64,000 nt of DNA, from positions 36,887 to 100,886 of the forward strand of contig CAKVPH010000007.1 of the NCBI GenBank assembly GCA_934796775.1, given 5' to 3'. The notes under the pieces were generated by a model that made no database searches, was not told the origin of the DNA, and saw nothing but the letters and a program-made list of their open reading frames with translations. Numbering within the stretch: the first letter of the stretch is position 1; every line of letters begins with the position of its first letter. Both the position numbers and the translations under genes were made by a program. Shown here one piece after another: positions 51,504 through 60,189 of this stretch. Source of the DNA: an uncultured Clostridia bacterium (GTDB taxonomy: Bacteria > Bacillota > Clostridia > Christensenellales > Borkfalkiaceae).

Positions 51504-52784
51504 TTAGTTATTTTCGCGTTTTTTAGCGGTAGAATTTATCTCGTTTACGGGCGCAGATAAAAGTGCGGAATAGATTTCGTCTTTTTTCTTGAGCCGTTTT
51601 GACATAAACTGACGTATGAATAAAACGAACGCGCAGAGATAAATAATTATAGCAACAATCAAATCTGCAACTTGAGGGTTGAAATATGTAGTATCGAGAT
51701 ATGCTCCGCCAACCATTATATGCTGAACAAAAAGCGATGCAAAAATTGTACCTATGGGGTTAAGCCCGCCAAGGAATGCAACCGCAATGCCGTTGAATCC
51801 CGTTGCTGGAAGTGAACCACTTGATTTATAATTTTCAATTCCCGTCAAGTAATAGAACGAAGCTCCCGCCGCGGCAAGTCCGCCGGCTATCGCCATGGTT
51901 ACAATAATATTGCGGTTATGTTTCATTCCTGAATATAATGCCGCATGTTTGTTTAAACCCGTTGCTTTTATCTGATAACCGAAAGTTGTTTTTGAAAGCA
52001 GAACGGAAATAACTATCGCAATTATCACCGATAAAATTAAAGCTATCGTAACGTATTCGCTTCCGAAAAGTTTATCTAGTCCCAAAGCCGGAAGAATTGC
52101 CCCCGGATTTTTTGCGGTGATGTTATACGTTTCCGAAAGGGAGGGGTTACTCACTCTTTCGTCCGCAAGGAAAATGTTGGTTATATAAAGACCTATCCAG
52201 TTTGTCATTATGCAGGCTATAACTTCGTTCACGTTAAATATTGCTTTAAACGCACCCGAAATCATTCCCCATATCGCGCCGACCGCTATTGCGAACAGTA
52301 CGCATAAATACCAGGGTAACTGCCAGGCAATAGCAGCAAACAATGATGCGCATATTCCCATACAATATTGTCCCGCAACGCCTATATTGAATAATCCTGT
52401 TTTATAAGCAAACAGTACCGAAAGTCCGCACATAAGCAGCGGTACGGCTTTTACTATCATATTGCCAAAATTTTCAAGTCTTAATTCACGGTTGCTAAAT
52501 ATAAAGTAAGCTTTTAAAATATCGCCAAGACCTTCCGCCGCATGTTCGGGGTTCAAACATAACAATATCAAAAATCCGGCAAAAAGCCCCAAAACAGCGC
52601 AAATAATCGAAGCTATCGCAATTTGTACGCCGTCTTTTTTAAGCGCGGTATGAATAAGCGGGGGCTTGCCGTCGTGAACGGTAAACAGATCTTTAAAAAA
52701 TTCGGCTATTTTTAAACCAAGCTTTTTAAAAAATCTTCCTATGGTGCAAAATAACTTAACAAAAAAATCTTTTATCTTTTGCAT
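51504..52784 (-). CDS. BMP-type nucleoside ABC importer permease 1
   Basis: A 426-residue permease. The long N-terminal ~75 residues are basic and cytoplasmic (IKDFFVKLFCTIGRFFKKLGLK), followed by ~9 helices, with the conserved FAYKTGLFNIGVAGQYCMG near 125. A cytoplasmic tail of ~35 residues follows. It pairs with the following permease and starts three bases after the ATPase stop. Confidence 0.88.
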   Translation of the reverse strand: MQKIKDFFVKLFCTIGRFFKKLGLKIAEFFKDLFTVHDGKPPLIHTALKKDGVQIAIASIICAVLGLFAGFLILLCLNPEHAAEGLGDILKAYFIFSNRELRLENFGNMIVKAVPLLMCGLSVLFAYKTGLFNIGVAGQYCMGICASLFAAIAWQLPWYLCVLFAIAVGAIWGMISGAFKAIFNVNEVIACIMTNWIGLYITNIFLADERVSNPSLSETYNITAKNPGAILPALGLDKLFGSEYVTIALILSVIIAIVISVLLSKTTFGYQIKATGLNKHAALYSGMKHNRNIIVTMAIAGGLAAAGASFYYLTGIENYKSSGSLPATGFNGIAVAFLGGLNPIGTIFASLFVQHIMVGGAYLDTTYFNPQVADLIVAIIIYLCAFVLFIRQFMSKRLKKKDEIYSALLSAPVNEINSTAKKRENN

Positions 52785-52787
52785 AAA

Positions 52788-54341
52788 TCAGCCCTCCGAA
52801 ACGGCTGTTTTATTAACAGTTTGCCGTTTTGCGCCGGACATATAAAGTCCGAGTTCCTGCGGCGAAACTTTTTTAGGATCGAATTCGCCGACAATTTCGC
52901 CTTCGTACATAACGAGTATTCTGTCCGATAAATTCATTACTTCGTCAAGTTCGAGCGAAACAAGCAGTACAGCCGTGCCTTTATCCCTGAGTGCGATTAT
53001 GCGTTCGTGGACAAATTCAATCGCACCCACGTCAAGACCGCGGGTAGGTTGAACGGCAATTAAAAGCTTATGCTCTCTGTCGGTTTCGCGCGCGATAATA
53101 GCCTTTTGCTGATTGCCGCCCGAAAGCGAGCCTGCCGAGCTTACCGGACCTGCCGAACTTCTTACGTCGTATTCTTGTATTAGTCTGTTTGCGTAGTCGC
53201 GCACGTTTTTGAATTTTATAAATCCAAAACGTTCAAACTCGGGTTCAAAGTAACGTTGCAGCACAAGGTTTTGTTCCAAAGAGTAGTCCAGAACAAGTCC
53301 GTGTTTATGTCTGTCTTCCGGAATATGGCTTAGTCCGTGAGTGTTTTTATAACGGATATTTTTATCGGTAATATCTTCGCCGCAAAGGATAACTTTTCCG
53401 CTTTCGGCTTTTTCAAGTCCGGTTATTGCGTGAATAAGTTCGGATTGACCGTTTCCGTCAATTCCCGCAACGCACACTATTTCTCCGGCTTTAACCGAAA
53501 AGTTTACGTTATGTACCGCGTCTTTTTTATGAAGTTTACTCTTTACGCAAAGATTTTCAACTTTTAAAATCTCTTCCTTTGGATTAGCAGGCGTTTTGTC
53601 GGCAATAAACTTGACGTTTCTTCCTACCATCATTTCGGAAAGTTCTTCTTTAGTAGTGTCTTTTATGTCAACGGTGCCTATATATTTGCCTTTTCTAAGT
53701 ATCGTGCAGGTATCGGCAACCGCCATTATCTCGTTTAATTTGTGGGTTATAAACAGAATTGACTTGCCTTCCGCTTTTAAATTTTTCATAATGTGCAAAA
53801 GTTCGTCAATTTCCTGCGGGGTAAGAACCGCCGTAGGCTCGTCAAAAATCAGCACTTCGTTGTCGCGGTAAAGCATTTTTAAAATTTCCACACGCTGTTG
53901 CATGCCAACCGTTATGTCTTCTATTATTGCGTCGGGATCTATTTTCAGTCCGTATTTTTCTGAAAGCGCAATAACTTTTTCGCGCGCGGTTTTCTTTTGT
54001 AAAAATCCGAATTTAGTATCTTCCGCACCTAAAATAATGTTATCCAACACCGAAAATACTTCAACTAATTTAAAATGTTGGTGAACCATTCCTATGCCAA
54101 GCGCGGTTGCGTCGTTCGGGTTTGTTATTTTTACTTCCTTACCATTCTTTTTAATTATTCCGTTATCCGGGGTATACAGTCCGAAAAGAATACTCATAAG
54201 AGTTGATTTTCCGGCACCGTTTTCACCGAGCAGAGCGTGAATTTCGCCTTTTTTAAGACGGAGCGTCACGTCGTCGTTTGCTTTTAAAGAACCGAATTGC
54301 TTTGTTATGTTAAGCATTTCGATTATATATTCGTTTTCCAT
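52788..54341 (-). CDS. BMP-type nucleoside ABC importer ATPase
   Basis: A 517-residue protein with two tandem ABC cassettes as in RbsA/YufO. First Walker A GENGAGKST (~40) and a distal DEPTAVLTP; second Walker A is degenerate (GIDGNGQSEL), as usual in this group, with signature SLSGGNQQKAI. I choose ATG 54341, with GGAG nine bases upstream, over TTG 54347. Confidence 0.9.
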   Translation of the reverse strand: MENEYIIEMLNITKQFGSLKANDDVTLRLKKGEIHALLGENGAGKSTLMSILFGLYTPDNGIIKKNGKEVKITNPNDATALGIGMVHQHFKLVEVFSVLDNIILGAEDTKFGFLQKKTAREKVIALSEKYGLKIDPDAIIEDITVGMQQRVEILKMLYRDNEVLIFDEPTAVLTPQEIDELLHIMKNLKAEGKSILFITHKLNEIMAVADTCTILRKGKYIGTVDIKDTTKEELSEMMVGRNVKFIADKTPANPKEEILKVENLCVKSKLHKKDAVHNVNFSVKAGEIVCVAGIDGNGQSELIHAITGLEKAESGKVILCGEDITDKNIRYKNTHGLSHIPEDRHKHGLVLDYSLEQNLVLQRYFEPEFERFGFIKFKNVRDYANRLIQEYDVRSSAGPVSSAGSLSGGNQQKAIIARETDREHKLLIAVQPTRGLDVGAIEFVHERIIALRDKGTAVLLVSLELDEVMNLSDRILVMYEGEIVGEFDPKKVSPQELGLYMSGAKRQTVNKTAVSEG

Positions 54342-54417
54342 TATCAAATACTCCGCGTTTATTTCGCGAGGGGAAAGCTTATAAAATGTATTCGCCTCGG
54401 CAGAATGTAAATTTTAA

Positions 54418-54452
54418 AAAAGGAAGGCAAAATGCCTCTTGCCTTCCTTTTT
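54418..54452. terminator. Hairpin between binding-protein and ATPase genes
   Basis: AAGGAAGGCAA and TTGCCTTCCTT pair exactly, with A- and T-runs outside. On the minus strand it would partly end transcription after the binding protein, giving it higher expression than the rest of the operon. Confidence 0.8.
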
Positions 54453-54472
54453 AGTTTAGCTTGTTTTAATTT

Positions 54473-55675
54473 TTAGTTACCGGTTTTAATAGTTCCTTGC
54501 TGATCTACGGTAATAGTAGTAGCGGGCATACCTCCGGTAGTATCGTTTACGGTTATATCGCCGTCAAACATTTTCTTAACGAGTGCTTTGTAATCGTCAA
54601 CGGTGAAGTGAGTCATTTTCCAGGATGCGCTTGCAATAGGAAGCTGAACGTAGTTTGCTTCAACGTCGGTACCGGAAACTAATCCCAAAGTGGTTATTTT
54701 GCTTGCATATTTGCTATCCCAGTTTGCGCCTTCGCCACGGATAAGGTCGGTTAAAGCGGTTTTTACGGTAGCTGCAAGACCTTTCATAGCGGAAGTAATG
54801 CAGAGATCGGCATTTTTATAGAGAGAAGAAATAACGCCGTGCTGATCGGTATCAACGCCTATAACTTTACCGTTTACGCCTTCAGCGGTAGCTGCGTCGC
54901 ATGCAGAAGTGTAAATACCGCCGCCGCAAGCAAATACTACCTGCGTTCCTGCTTTGTACCAAGTGTCCATTTTAGCTTTGATTTCGTCGTCGCCTTTGAA
55001 TTGTCCGCCGTAAATGTAATTTACCGAAACTTTATCGGCTTTTTTCATTTCAACGGCAGCTTTATCTGCGCCCTGAACAAAACCGTAACCGAAACGGATA
55101 ACTGCGGGAACAGCCATTCCGCCAAGGAAACCGAGTTTTTCATAACCTTCTTTAACTGCTGCATATCCTGCCATAAAGCCGGCTAATTCTTCTTTATAAA
55201 CGAAAGTAGTAACGTTTGAAGGAAGCTTATAACCCGCCCATTGTTCATCATCGGGATCATAGTTGTAGGCTGCACCATAATGAGCCGCAAGAAGATCTCC
55301 TTTTGCAACGTCCAAAGCTATGAATTTAACTGTAGGATTTTTATCTGCAACTTGGTCTATAGTTTCAGCAAAAGCATATCCGGGCATAACTATTACGTTA
55401 TAACCTTTATTAATTGCCAAATTGACGGATGCAACTCTTTCAGCGGTAGAATCGCCTGCGGGTTTATAATATTTATAATCAATTTTATTATCCGCGCAGA
55501 ATTTTTCACAAGCTTCGTGAGTTGTCTGGTTAAAGGACTGGTCGGTAATATCGCCGTAGTCGGTGATCATTGCGACTTTGTACTTAGCTTCGTTCTTATC
55601 GTCAGTTCTGCCACAAGCGGCAACGGTACCGAACGTGAGTACAACCAAGAGAAGTGCGATTAAAAGTTTCTTCAT
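54473..55675 (-). CDS. BMP family nucleoside-binding lipoprotein
   Basis: A 400-residue substrate-binding lipoprotein of the BMP/Med (PnrA) family. Signal and lipobox VAACG (Cys ~17); ITDYGDITDQSFNQTTHEAC and LGFLGGMAVPAV plus GVDTDQ are characteristic. These proteins bind purine and pyrimidine nucleosides. The start is ATG 55675 with AAAGGAG; an upstream frame adds ten non-family residues. Confidence 0.92.
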   Translation of the reverse strand: MKKLLIALLLVVLTFGTVAACGRTDDKNEAKYKVAMITDYGDITDQSFNQTTHEACEKFCADNKIDYKYYKPAGDSTAERVASVNLAINKGYNVIVMPGYAFAETIDQVADKNPTVKFIALDVAKGDLLAAHYGAAYNYDPDDEQWAGYKLPSNVTTFVYKEELAGFMAGYAAVKEGYEKLGFLGGMAVPAVIRFGYGFVQGADKAAVEMKKADKVSVNYIYGGQFKGDDEIKAKMDTWYKAGTQVVFACGGGIYTSACDAATAEGVNGKVIGVDTDQHGVISSLYKNADLCITSAMKGLAATVKTALTDLIRGEGANWDSKYASKITTLGLVSGTDVEANYVQLPIASASWKMTHFTVDDYKALVKKMFDGDITVNDTTGGMPATTITVDQQGTIKTGN

Positions 55676-55739
55676 TTCTTTACTCCTTTTTCGGGTTTTA
55701 CCCAAATTTTAGGAACATGTTTTGTCCCATTACCTTTAC

Positions 55740-55768
55740 AGTATAATACATAGACAATAAAATGTCAA
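55740..55768 (-). promoter_or_regulatory. Sigma-A promoter of the BMP operon
   Basis: On the minus strand TTGACA, 17-base spacer and TATACT. The leader would be ~57 bases. I see no purine riboswitch in it. Confidence 0.8.
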
Positions 55769-55871
55769 TAGCATATTAAAAAAAAGTTTACAAGTTACAT
55801 AATCTTTTTTTTAATCAGCCATAAATTGCCGTTATAAATCTTTTACGTCGCAAATTGCAACTAAAAACAGC

Positions 55872-55907
55872 AAAAAAAACGCCTTGCTGAAAATAAAGCA
55901 AAGCGTT
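55872..55907 (-). terminator. Terminator after the flotillin gene
   Basis: On the minus strand AACGCxTTGCT and AGCAAxGCGTT pair, followed by an A-run on + (T-run on -). Confidence 0.8.
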
Positions 55908-55947
55908 TAAGTTTATTCGCCGCAAAATAGCCTTTTACAAATTATTT

Positions 55948-57396
55948 TTACTTTTTGTCAGATGCTGTTCCGGCTTTTTCGTCTTTTGCAGTTTCCTGCG
56001 TTTTGTTTTCGGCGTCTTTCGGGCGGATAAAGTCGGGCATAGTAAGACCGGCAGATGCAAACAAGTCGTTCATCGGGGGGAGCGATTTAGCTATTCCCGA
56101 TAAAAAGTTTGCCGTGGCGGTTTTGCCTTCTTTGCCTTCGCCGCCGTCCCATACGGTTACTTTGTCTATCTTGATGTTCTTGATAGCTTCAACCTGAGTA
56201 GCAACAAGTTTTTCAATCTTGTCGGCAATCATAAGTCTGGTAGCTTCGTTCGTATCGCCGCCCGCGGCTTTTACGATTTCCGCAAGACCTTCTGCCTGAG
56301 CGGTAAGAACCGCTTTTACGCCGCGTGCTTCCGCTTCCATTTTTGCATAGGTTGCGTCCGCTTCACCTTGTGCCTGACGTCTGATACGTTCGGCTTCTGC
56401 CTCTGCCTGAAGTTCGATTCTTCTCTTTTCAACTTCGGTTTTTACCAAAATGTCGGCTTCCTGAGTAGCTTTTTCACGCGAAGCTCTTACGATTTCCGCC
56501 TGTTTTTCGGCTTCGTACGCGTCGGCAAGAGCTTTTGCGGTGTTTATCTTTTCTGCCGATACCGCGCGCTGTTCGGCTTCCGCCTGTTTTTCACGCAGGA
56601 GCGAAAGCGAGTTTGCTATTTCTATCTTCGCGTTGTTTTCGCCCTTTATTGCCTGAGAGTCTGCGTCCGCAACGTGAATTCTCTGATCCTTTCTTGCGTT
56701 CGCTTCACCTATAGCACCTTTTCTGTCTTCTTCCGCAACCGAGATTTTAGCGTCGTTTATAGCTTTAGCGGCAGCTTCTTTACCGAGTGCAACTATGTAG
56801 CCCGATTCGTCGCTGATATCGGTTACGTTTACGTTTATAAGTCTTAAACCTATTTTTTTAAGTTCGCCTTCAACGTTTCTTGAAACCGCTTCCAGAAATT
56901 TATCTCTGTCGGTATTGATTTCTTCTATGTCCATTGTTGCAATAACCAAACGCAACTGACCGAATATGATATCTTTTGCAAGTTCCTGAATTTGTACGAG
57001 TTTAAGTCCTAAAAGTCTTTCAGCGGCATTTTGCATAACGCCTTGTTCGGTCGAAATACCTACCGTGAATATAGAGGGAACGTCTATACGAATGTTCTGG
57101 CGCGAAAGTGCGCTTTTAAGGTCTACCGAAATAGAGATAGGGGTAAGGTCCAAAAATGCATACGACTGGAACAGGGGAACTATAAACTCCGTGCCGCCGT
57201 GTACGCATTTTGCCGAGCGGTGAGTGCCGTCTTTCGATTTGCTTACTTTACCGTAAACGACCATGATTTTATCCGACGGGCATCTTTTTACGCGCGTCGC
57301 AATCAAAAGCAGAATCATAAACAGTATAAGTACGATTACTACGATTAGTATGGGGAGCCTTTCGCTTCCCGCCAAAAGGTTGTTAAGTGCTGTCAT
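55948..57396 (-). CDS. floT: Flotillin-like SPFH protein
   Basis: A 482-residue protein like B. subtilis FloT/YuaG, which organises membrane microdomains. Membrane segment at ~15-37, SPFH domain to ~200, then Ala/Glu/Lys coiled coils with EA repeats (~210-380). The C-terminal ~70 residues are a flexible, charged tail. It follows NfeD as FloT follows YuaF in Bacillus. SD AAAGGAG. Confidence 0.92.
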   Translation of the reverse strand: MTALNNLLAGSERLPILIVVIVLILFMILLLIATRVKRCPSDKIMVVYGKVSKSKDGTHRSAKCVHGGTEFIVPLFQSYAFLDLTPISISVDLKSALSRQNIRIDVPSIFTVGISTEQGVMQNAAERLLGLKLVQIQELAKDIIFGQLRLVIATMDIEEINTDRDKFLEAVSRNVEGELKKIGLRLINVNVTDISDESGYIVALGKEAAAKAINDAKISVAEEDRKGAIGEANARKDQRIHVADADSQAIKGENNAKIEIANSLSLLREKQAEAEQRAVSAEKINTAKALADAYEAEKQAEIVRASREKATQEADILVKTEVEKRRIELQAEAEAERIRRQAQGEADATYAKMEAEARGVKAVLTAQAEGLAEIVKAAGGDTNEATRLMIADKIEKLVATQVEAIKNIKIDKVTVWDGGEGKEGKTATANFLSGIAKSLPPMNDLFASAGLTMPDFIRPKDAENKTQETAKDEKAGTASDKK

Positions 57397-57481
57397 TTTT
57401 TTTGCTCCTTTTACGTATTTTTAATTAGAATTTTGCGTTTTGTTTTTACGCTTTGTTTTTAAATGTTTTTTAAGCTTGTTT

Positions 57482-58057
57482 TTAAATTTTTTCAACAATC
57501 AAAGTTTGCCCGCTTACTCCGGTAACTTTAACTTTGCAGCCGGTGGGAATAGGTGATTCATCGTTCGTAACGGCGTCAAGCTCAACAAATCTTTCTTCTA
57601 AAGTCAAAGTAACTTTGCCTTGCCCGCCGTTTTTTTCAGGAATCGTAAGATATACGTCCGCGGTTTTTCCTATTGCTTTATCAATGCTTATGTTTCCGTC
57701 CGAACGCATTTTCATAATTCCGCGCATAATAAACGCCATTGCCACAAGTGCAAGAGAGCCGCACACTATAGATAAAACTATCGCAAGTGCAGTGGAAACG
57801 TCTGCCAGAATAAAGCCTACCCAGCCGCCGATTGCAAAGAACGCTATCAGTCCGCGAAGCGAAAACAGGGTGAACCCGTCGGAGCTGTCAATGCTTACGT
57901 CCGGTTCGCCGTCGCCGTCAAGGTCTATATCGGTTCCCGATTCGCCTATTCCGAACAGCATCATTATAATTTGCAGAATCAGAAAAACGGTTGCCGCAAG
58001 CCCTATGCAGAAATAGACTCTTTCAAGCACGGATAAGCTTGCCCAGAATTGTGCCAT
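57482..58057 (-). CDS. NfeD-like membrane protein (YuaF type)
   Basis: A 191-residue protein with three membrane helices (~15-35, ~65-90, ~95-115) and a C-terminal OB-fold (GKTADVYLTIPEKNGGQGKVTLTLEERFVELDAVT). Between helices 1 and 2 is an acidic Asp-rich loop (GTDIDLDGDGEPDVS), which could bind calcium. NfeD proteins act with flotillins. SD AAGGAGG. Confidence 0.88.
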   Translation of the reverse strand: MAQFWASLSVLERVYFCIGLAATVFLILQIIMMLFGIGESGTDIDLDGDGEPDVSIDSSDGFTLFSLRGLIAFFAIGGWVGFILADVSTALAIVLSIVCGSLALVAMAFIMRGIMKMRSDGNISIDKAIGKTADVYLTIPEKNGGQGKVTLTLEERFVELDAVTNDESPIPTGCKVKVTGVSGQTLIVEKI

Positions 58058-58107
58058 TTTGTTGTCCTCCTTTTGTTATACTAAATCATTATATAAATAT
58101 ATATAAA

Positions 58108-58665
58108 TTACCTGCCGAAAATGTTTTTGTTTTCTATTTTGTCAAGCTGCGTTTTGCAATCTTTTAAAATATCTTCGGCGCGGTACACTTTACAAATTAT
58201 CGAAAGGGCGGTTTTAACGCGCGTTTTTGCGCCCGCTATCTGTTCGCTGTAGTTTTGTATTGTCGTATCTATAAGTTCGTCTATGGTTTCAAGCCTGAAA
58301 TTTTCGGCAAATATAACGTTGCACAAGTATGCATACAGCTTGCTTTCGGGTATGATATCGTCGTTTCCGTCGTCGGGATTACCGTTTACGTATGTTAAAA
58401 GTTTTTTAATGTCGTCAAGGCTTATCATCTCTCTTAACATATTTATTATAAATATACGCGCTACGGTTTTCTTATTATATCTTCTTTCAATCGGGTGCGC
58501 GATAAATCCGCGGTTTACCCAGTTGAATATTGCGGGCGATCCAAGCCCAGTTATTTCGGTAAGTTGTTGCATTACAAGCCCTTTTCCAGCCATAAACATT
58601 CCCTCTAAAAACTGTTCTCCGCTAAGCTCTCCTTTTTTAATTACCGTTCCGGGGTAACACGCCAT
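58108..58665 (-). CDS. DUF1836 family regulator
   Basis: A 185-residue protein of the DUF1836 family. It has a MerR-like winged helix: MQQLTEITGLGSPAIFNWVNRGFIAHPIERRYNKKTVARIFIINMLREMISLDDIKKLLTYVNG (~33-97), followed by a helical half (~105-175). It heads the operon with nfeD and flotillin. The promoter contains a perfect 16-bp palindrome between -35 and -10, a fitting place for a MerR-type repressor or activator. SD AGGCAGG. Confidence 0.85.
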   Translation of the reverse strand: MACYPGTVIKKGELSGEQFLEGMFMAGKGLVMQQLTEITGLGSPAIFNWVNRGFIAHPIERRYNKKTVARIFIINMLREMISLDDIKKLLTYVNGNPDDGNDDIIPESKLYAYLCNVIFAENFRLETIDELIDTTIQNYSEQIAGAKTRVKTALSIICKVYRAEDILKDCKTQLDKIENKNIFGR

Positions 58666-58698
58666 ATTTTATACCTGCCTTTCTTGTTTTGCAATATG

Positions 58699-58727
58699 AG
58701 TATAACATACATTCATATGAATGTCAA
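58699..58727 (-). promoter_or_regulatory. Promoter of the DUF1836-nfeD-flotillin operon
   Basis: On the minus strand TTGACA, 17-base spacer and TATACT. The leader would be ~30 bases. Confidence 0.85.
58709..58724. promoter_or_regulatory. Perfect 16-bp palindrome in the DUF1836 promoter
   Basis: ACATTCATATGAATGT is identical on both strands. It fills most of the spacer and overlaps the -35 hexamer by three bases. It is a candidate operator for the DUF1836 protein itself. Confidence 0.7.
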
Positions 58728-58836
58728 TAGTTTTCATATAAATTTTTAATAAATTCATAAAAATTTTTTAAACTGCAAAAAATACCGTCAAAAGGGTTAA
58801 AAAAGTTTTTTATAGGCAAAAACCTGCCGATAACAA

Positions 58837-58865
58837 TTGATTTTGTTATTTTAAAGGTATATAAT
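58837..58865 (+). promoter_or_regulatory. Sigma-A promoter for the aminopeptidase
   Basis: TTGATT, 17-base spacer and TATAAT, ~68 bases before the ATG. Confidence 0.75.
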
Positions 58866-58933
58866 GTAATTATTAAATAATTATTGTCGCGCGGGTGATA
58901 TGCAAGTTCGCTCGCGCAAAAAGAGGAAATTTT

Positions 58934-60049
58934 ATGAAAGACGAAAGAATTTTAAAACTTGCCAAAAATCTTGTAAACTATTCTTGTAAAGTACAAAAAG
59001 GCGAAAAAGTAATGATCGAAGCATTCGGAATCCCAAATGAGCTTGTAAAAGCGCTCGTATCCGAAGTATATTCGGCAGGGGGTTATCCGTTCGTATATCT
59101 TCGCGATCACGCCGTAATGCGCGCTATGATTAAGGACTGCAACGAGGAATATTGCAAACTCTGGGCAAAGTACGACGCATTCGTAATGGACGATATGGAC
59201 TGCTACATCGGCATTCGCGGCGGAGAAAACTCCTGCGAGCTCAGCGACGTTCCCGCCACGCAAAACGGATATTATCAACGCCTTTACAGTTATCCCGTTC
59301 ACCACGAAAGACGCGTATCTCACACCCGTTGGGTAGTTTTAAGATATCCTACGGCTTCTATGTCGCAGCTTTCGGGCATGTCTACCGAAGCGTTTGAAGA
59401 TTTTTATTTCGACGTATGCACTATGGACTATGCAAAAATGGATAAAGCCATGGATTCGTTAAAAGCTCTTATGGAAAAAACCGACAAAGTTCACCTTATC
59501 GCTCCGGGAACGGATTTAAGATTTTCCATTAAAGGACTTCCCGCAATCAAATGCTCGGGTACCTGCAATATCCCCGACGGCGAAGTTTACACCGCGCCCG
59601 TTAAAAACAGCGTAAACGGCGTTATTTCATACAACGCTCCTTCGCTCCAGCAGGGCTTAAAGCACGAAAATATCCGTCTTGAGTTCAAAGACGGTAAAAT
59701 CGTAAGCGCAACGTCTAACTATCCTAAGCAAATCGAAGAGATATTCAATACCGATGACGGCGCAAGATATGTCGGCGAATTTGCTATCGGCGTAAATCCG
59801 TATATCAATAATCCTATGGGCGATATTTTGTTCGACGAAAAGATCGCCGGTTCTATCCACTTTACGCCGGGTTGCTGCTACGACGAATGCGACAACGGCA
59901 ATCATTCGAGCATTCACTGGGATCTGGTTCTTATAATGACCGAAAAATACGGCGGCGGCGAAATTTATTTTGACGATAAACTTATCCGCAAAAACGGAAT
60001 GTTCGTTCTTCCCGAACTTGAATGTTTAAACCCGCAGAATTTAAAATAA
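58934..60049 (+). CDS. M29 family aminopeptidase (AmpS/PepS-like)
   Basis: A 371-residue cytoplasmic metallopeptidase. N-terminal ERILKLAKNLVNYSCKVQKGEKVMIEAFG and the metal region around PDGEVYTAPVKNSVNGVISYN and GCCYDECDNGNHSSIHWDLVLIM resemble family M29, where two metal ions are held by Glu, His and Asp residues. I choose ATG 58934 with GAGGAA upstream; a longer frame starting at 58895 has no SD. It removes N-terminal amino acids in peptide recycling. Confidence 0.88.
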   Translation: MKDERILKLAKNLVNYSCKVQKGEKVMIEAFGIPNELVKALVSEVYSAGGYPFVYLRDHAVMRAMIKDCNEEYCKLWAKYDAFVMDDMDCYIGIRGGENSCELSDVPATQNGYYQRLYSYPVHHERRVSHTRWVVLRYPTASMSQLSGMSTEAFEDFYFDVCTMDYAKMDKAMDSLKALMEKTDKVHLIAPGTDLRFSIKGLPAIKCSGTCNIPDGEVYTAPVKNSVNGVISYNAPSLQQGLKHENIRLEFKDGKIVSATSNYPKQIEEIFNTDDGARYVGEFAIGVNPYINNPMGDILFDEKIAGSIHFTPGCCYDECDNGNHSSIHWDLVLIMTEKYGGGEIYFDDKLIRKNGMFVLPELECLNPQNLK

Positions 60050-60072
60050 CAGGGAATAATTTATTCTGATTT

Positions 60073-60108
60073 ATCGCCCGCAAGAGTAAAAAAATGCGGG
60101 CGATTATT
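60073..60108 (+). terminator. Terminator after the aminopeptidase
   Basis: ATCGCCCGCA and TGCGGGCGAT form a ten-base stem around 12 bases. The T-run after it is short, so it may be incomplete. Confidence 0.6.
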
Positions 60109-60114
60109 TAACTT

Positions 60115-60149
60115 AAAAGTTGCGATAATCAACTTATAGCGGCACTTTT
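60115..60149 (-). repeat. Dispersed element, copy 11
   Basis: Core at 60123-60139 with A for G at one position; flanked by AAAAGTTG on the left and CGGCACTTTTTT on the right, so the element is nearly complete, with two mismatched bases in the stem. Confidence 0.85.
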
Positions 60150-60189
60150 TTATATTTTTAAAACAAAACACGCAAGAATTTTTACTAAA

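Noticed and set aside
55676..55740. Purine riboswitch before the BMP lipoprotein
   Set aside because: The conserved purine-aptamer loops are absent.
56368..56847. Gene on the plus strand inside flotillin
   Set aside because: It is a long frame opposite the Ala/Glu/Lys coiled coil, with no SD or family pattern.
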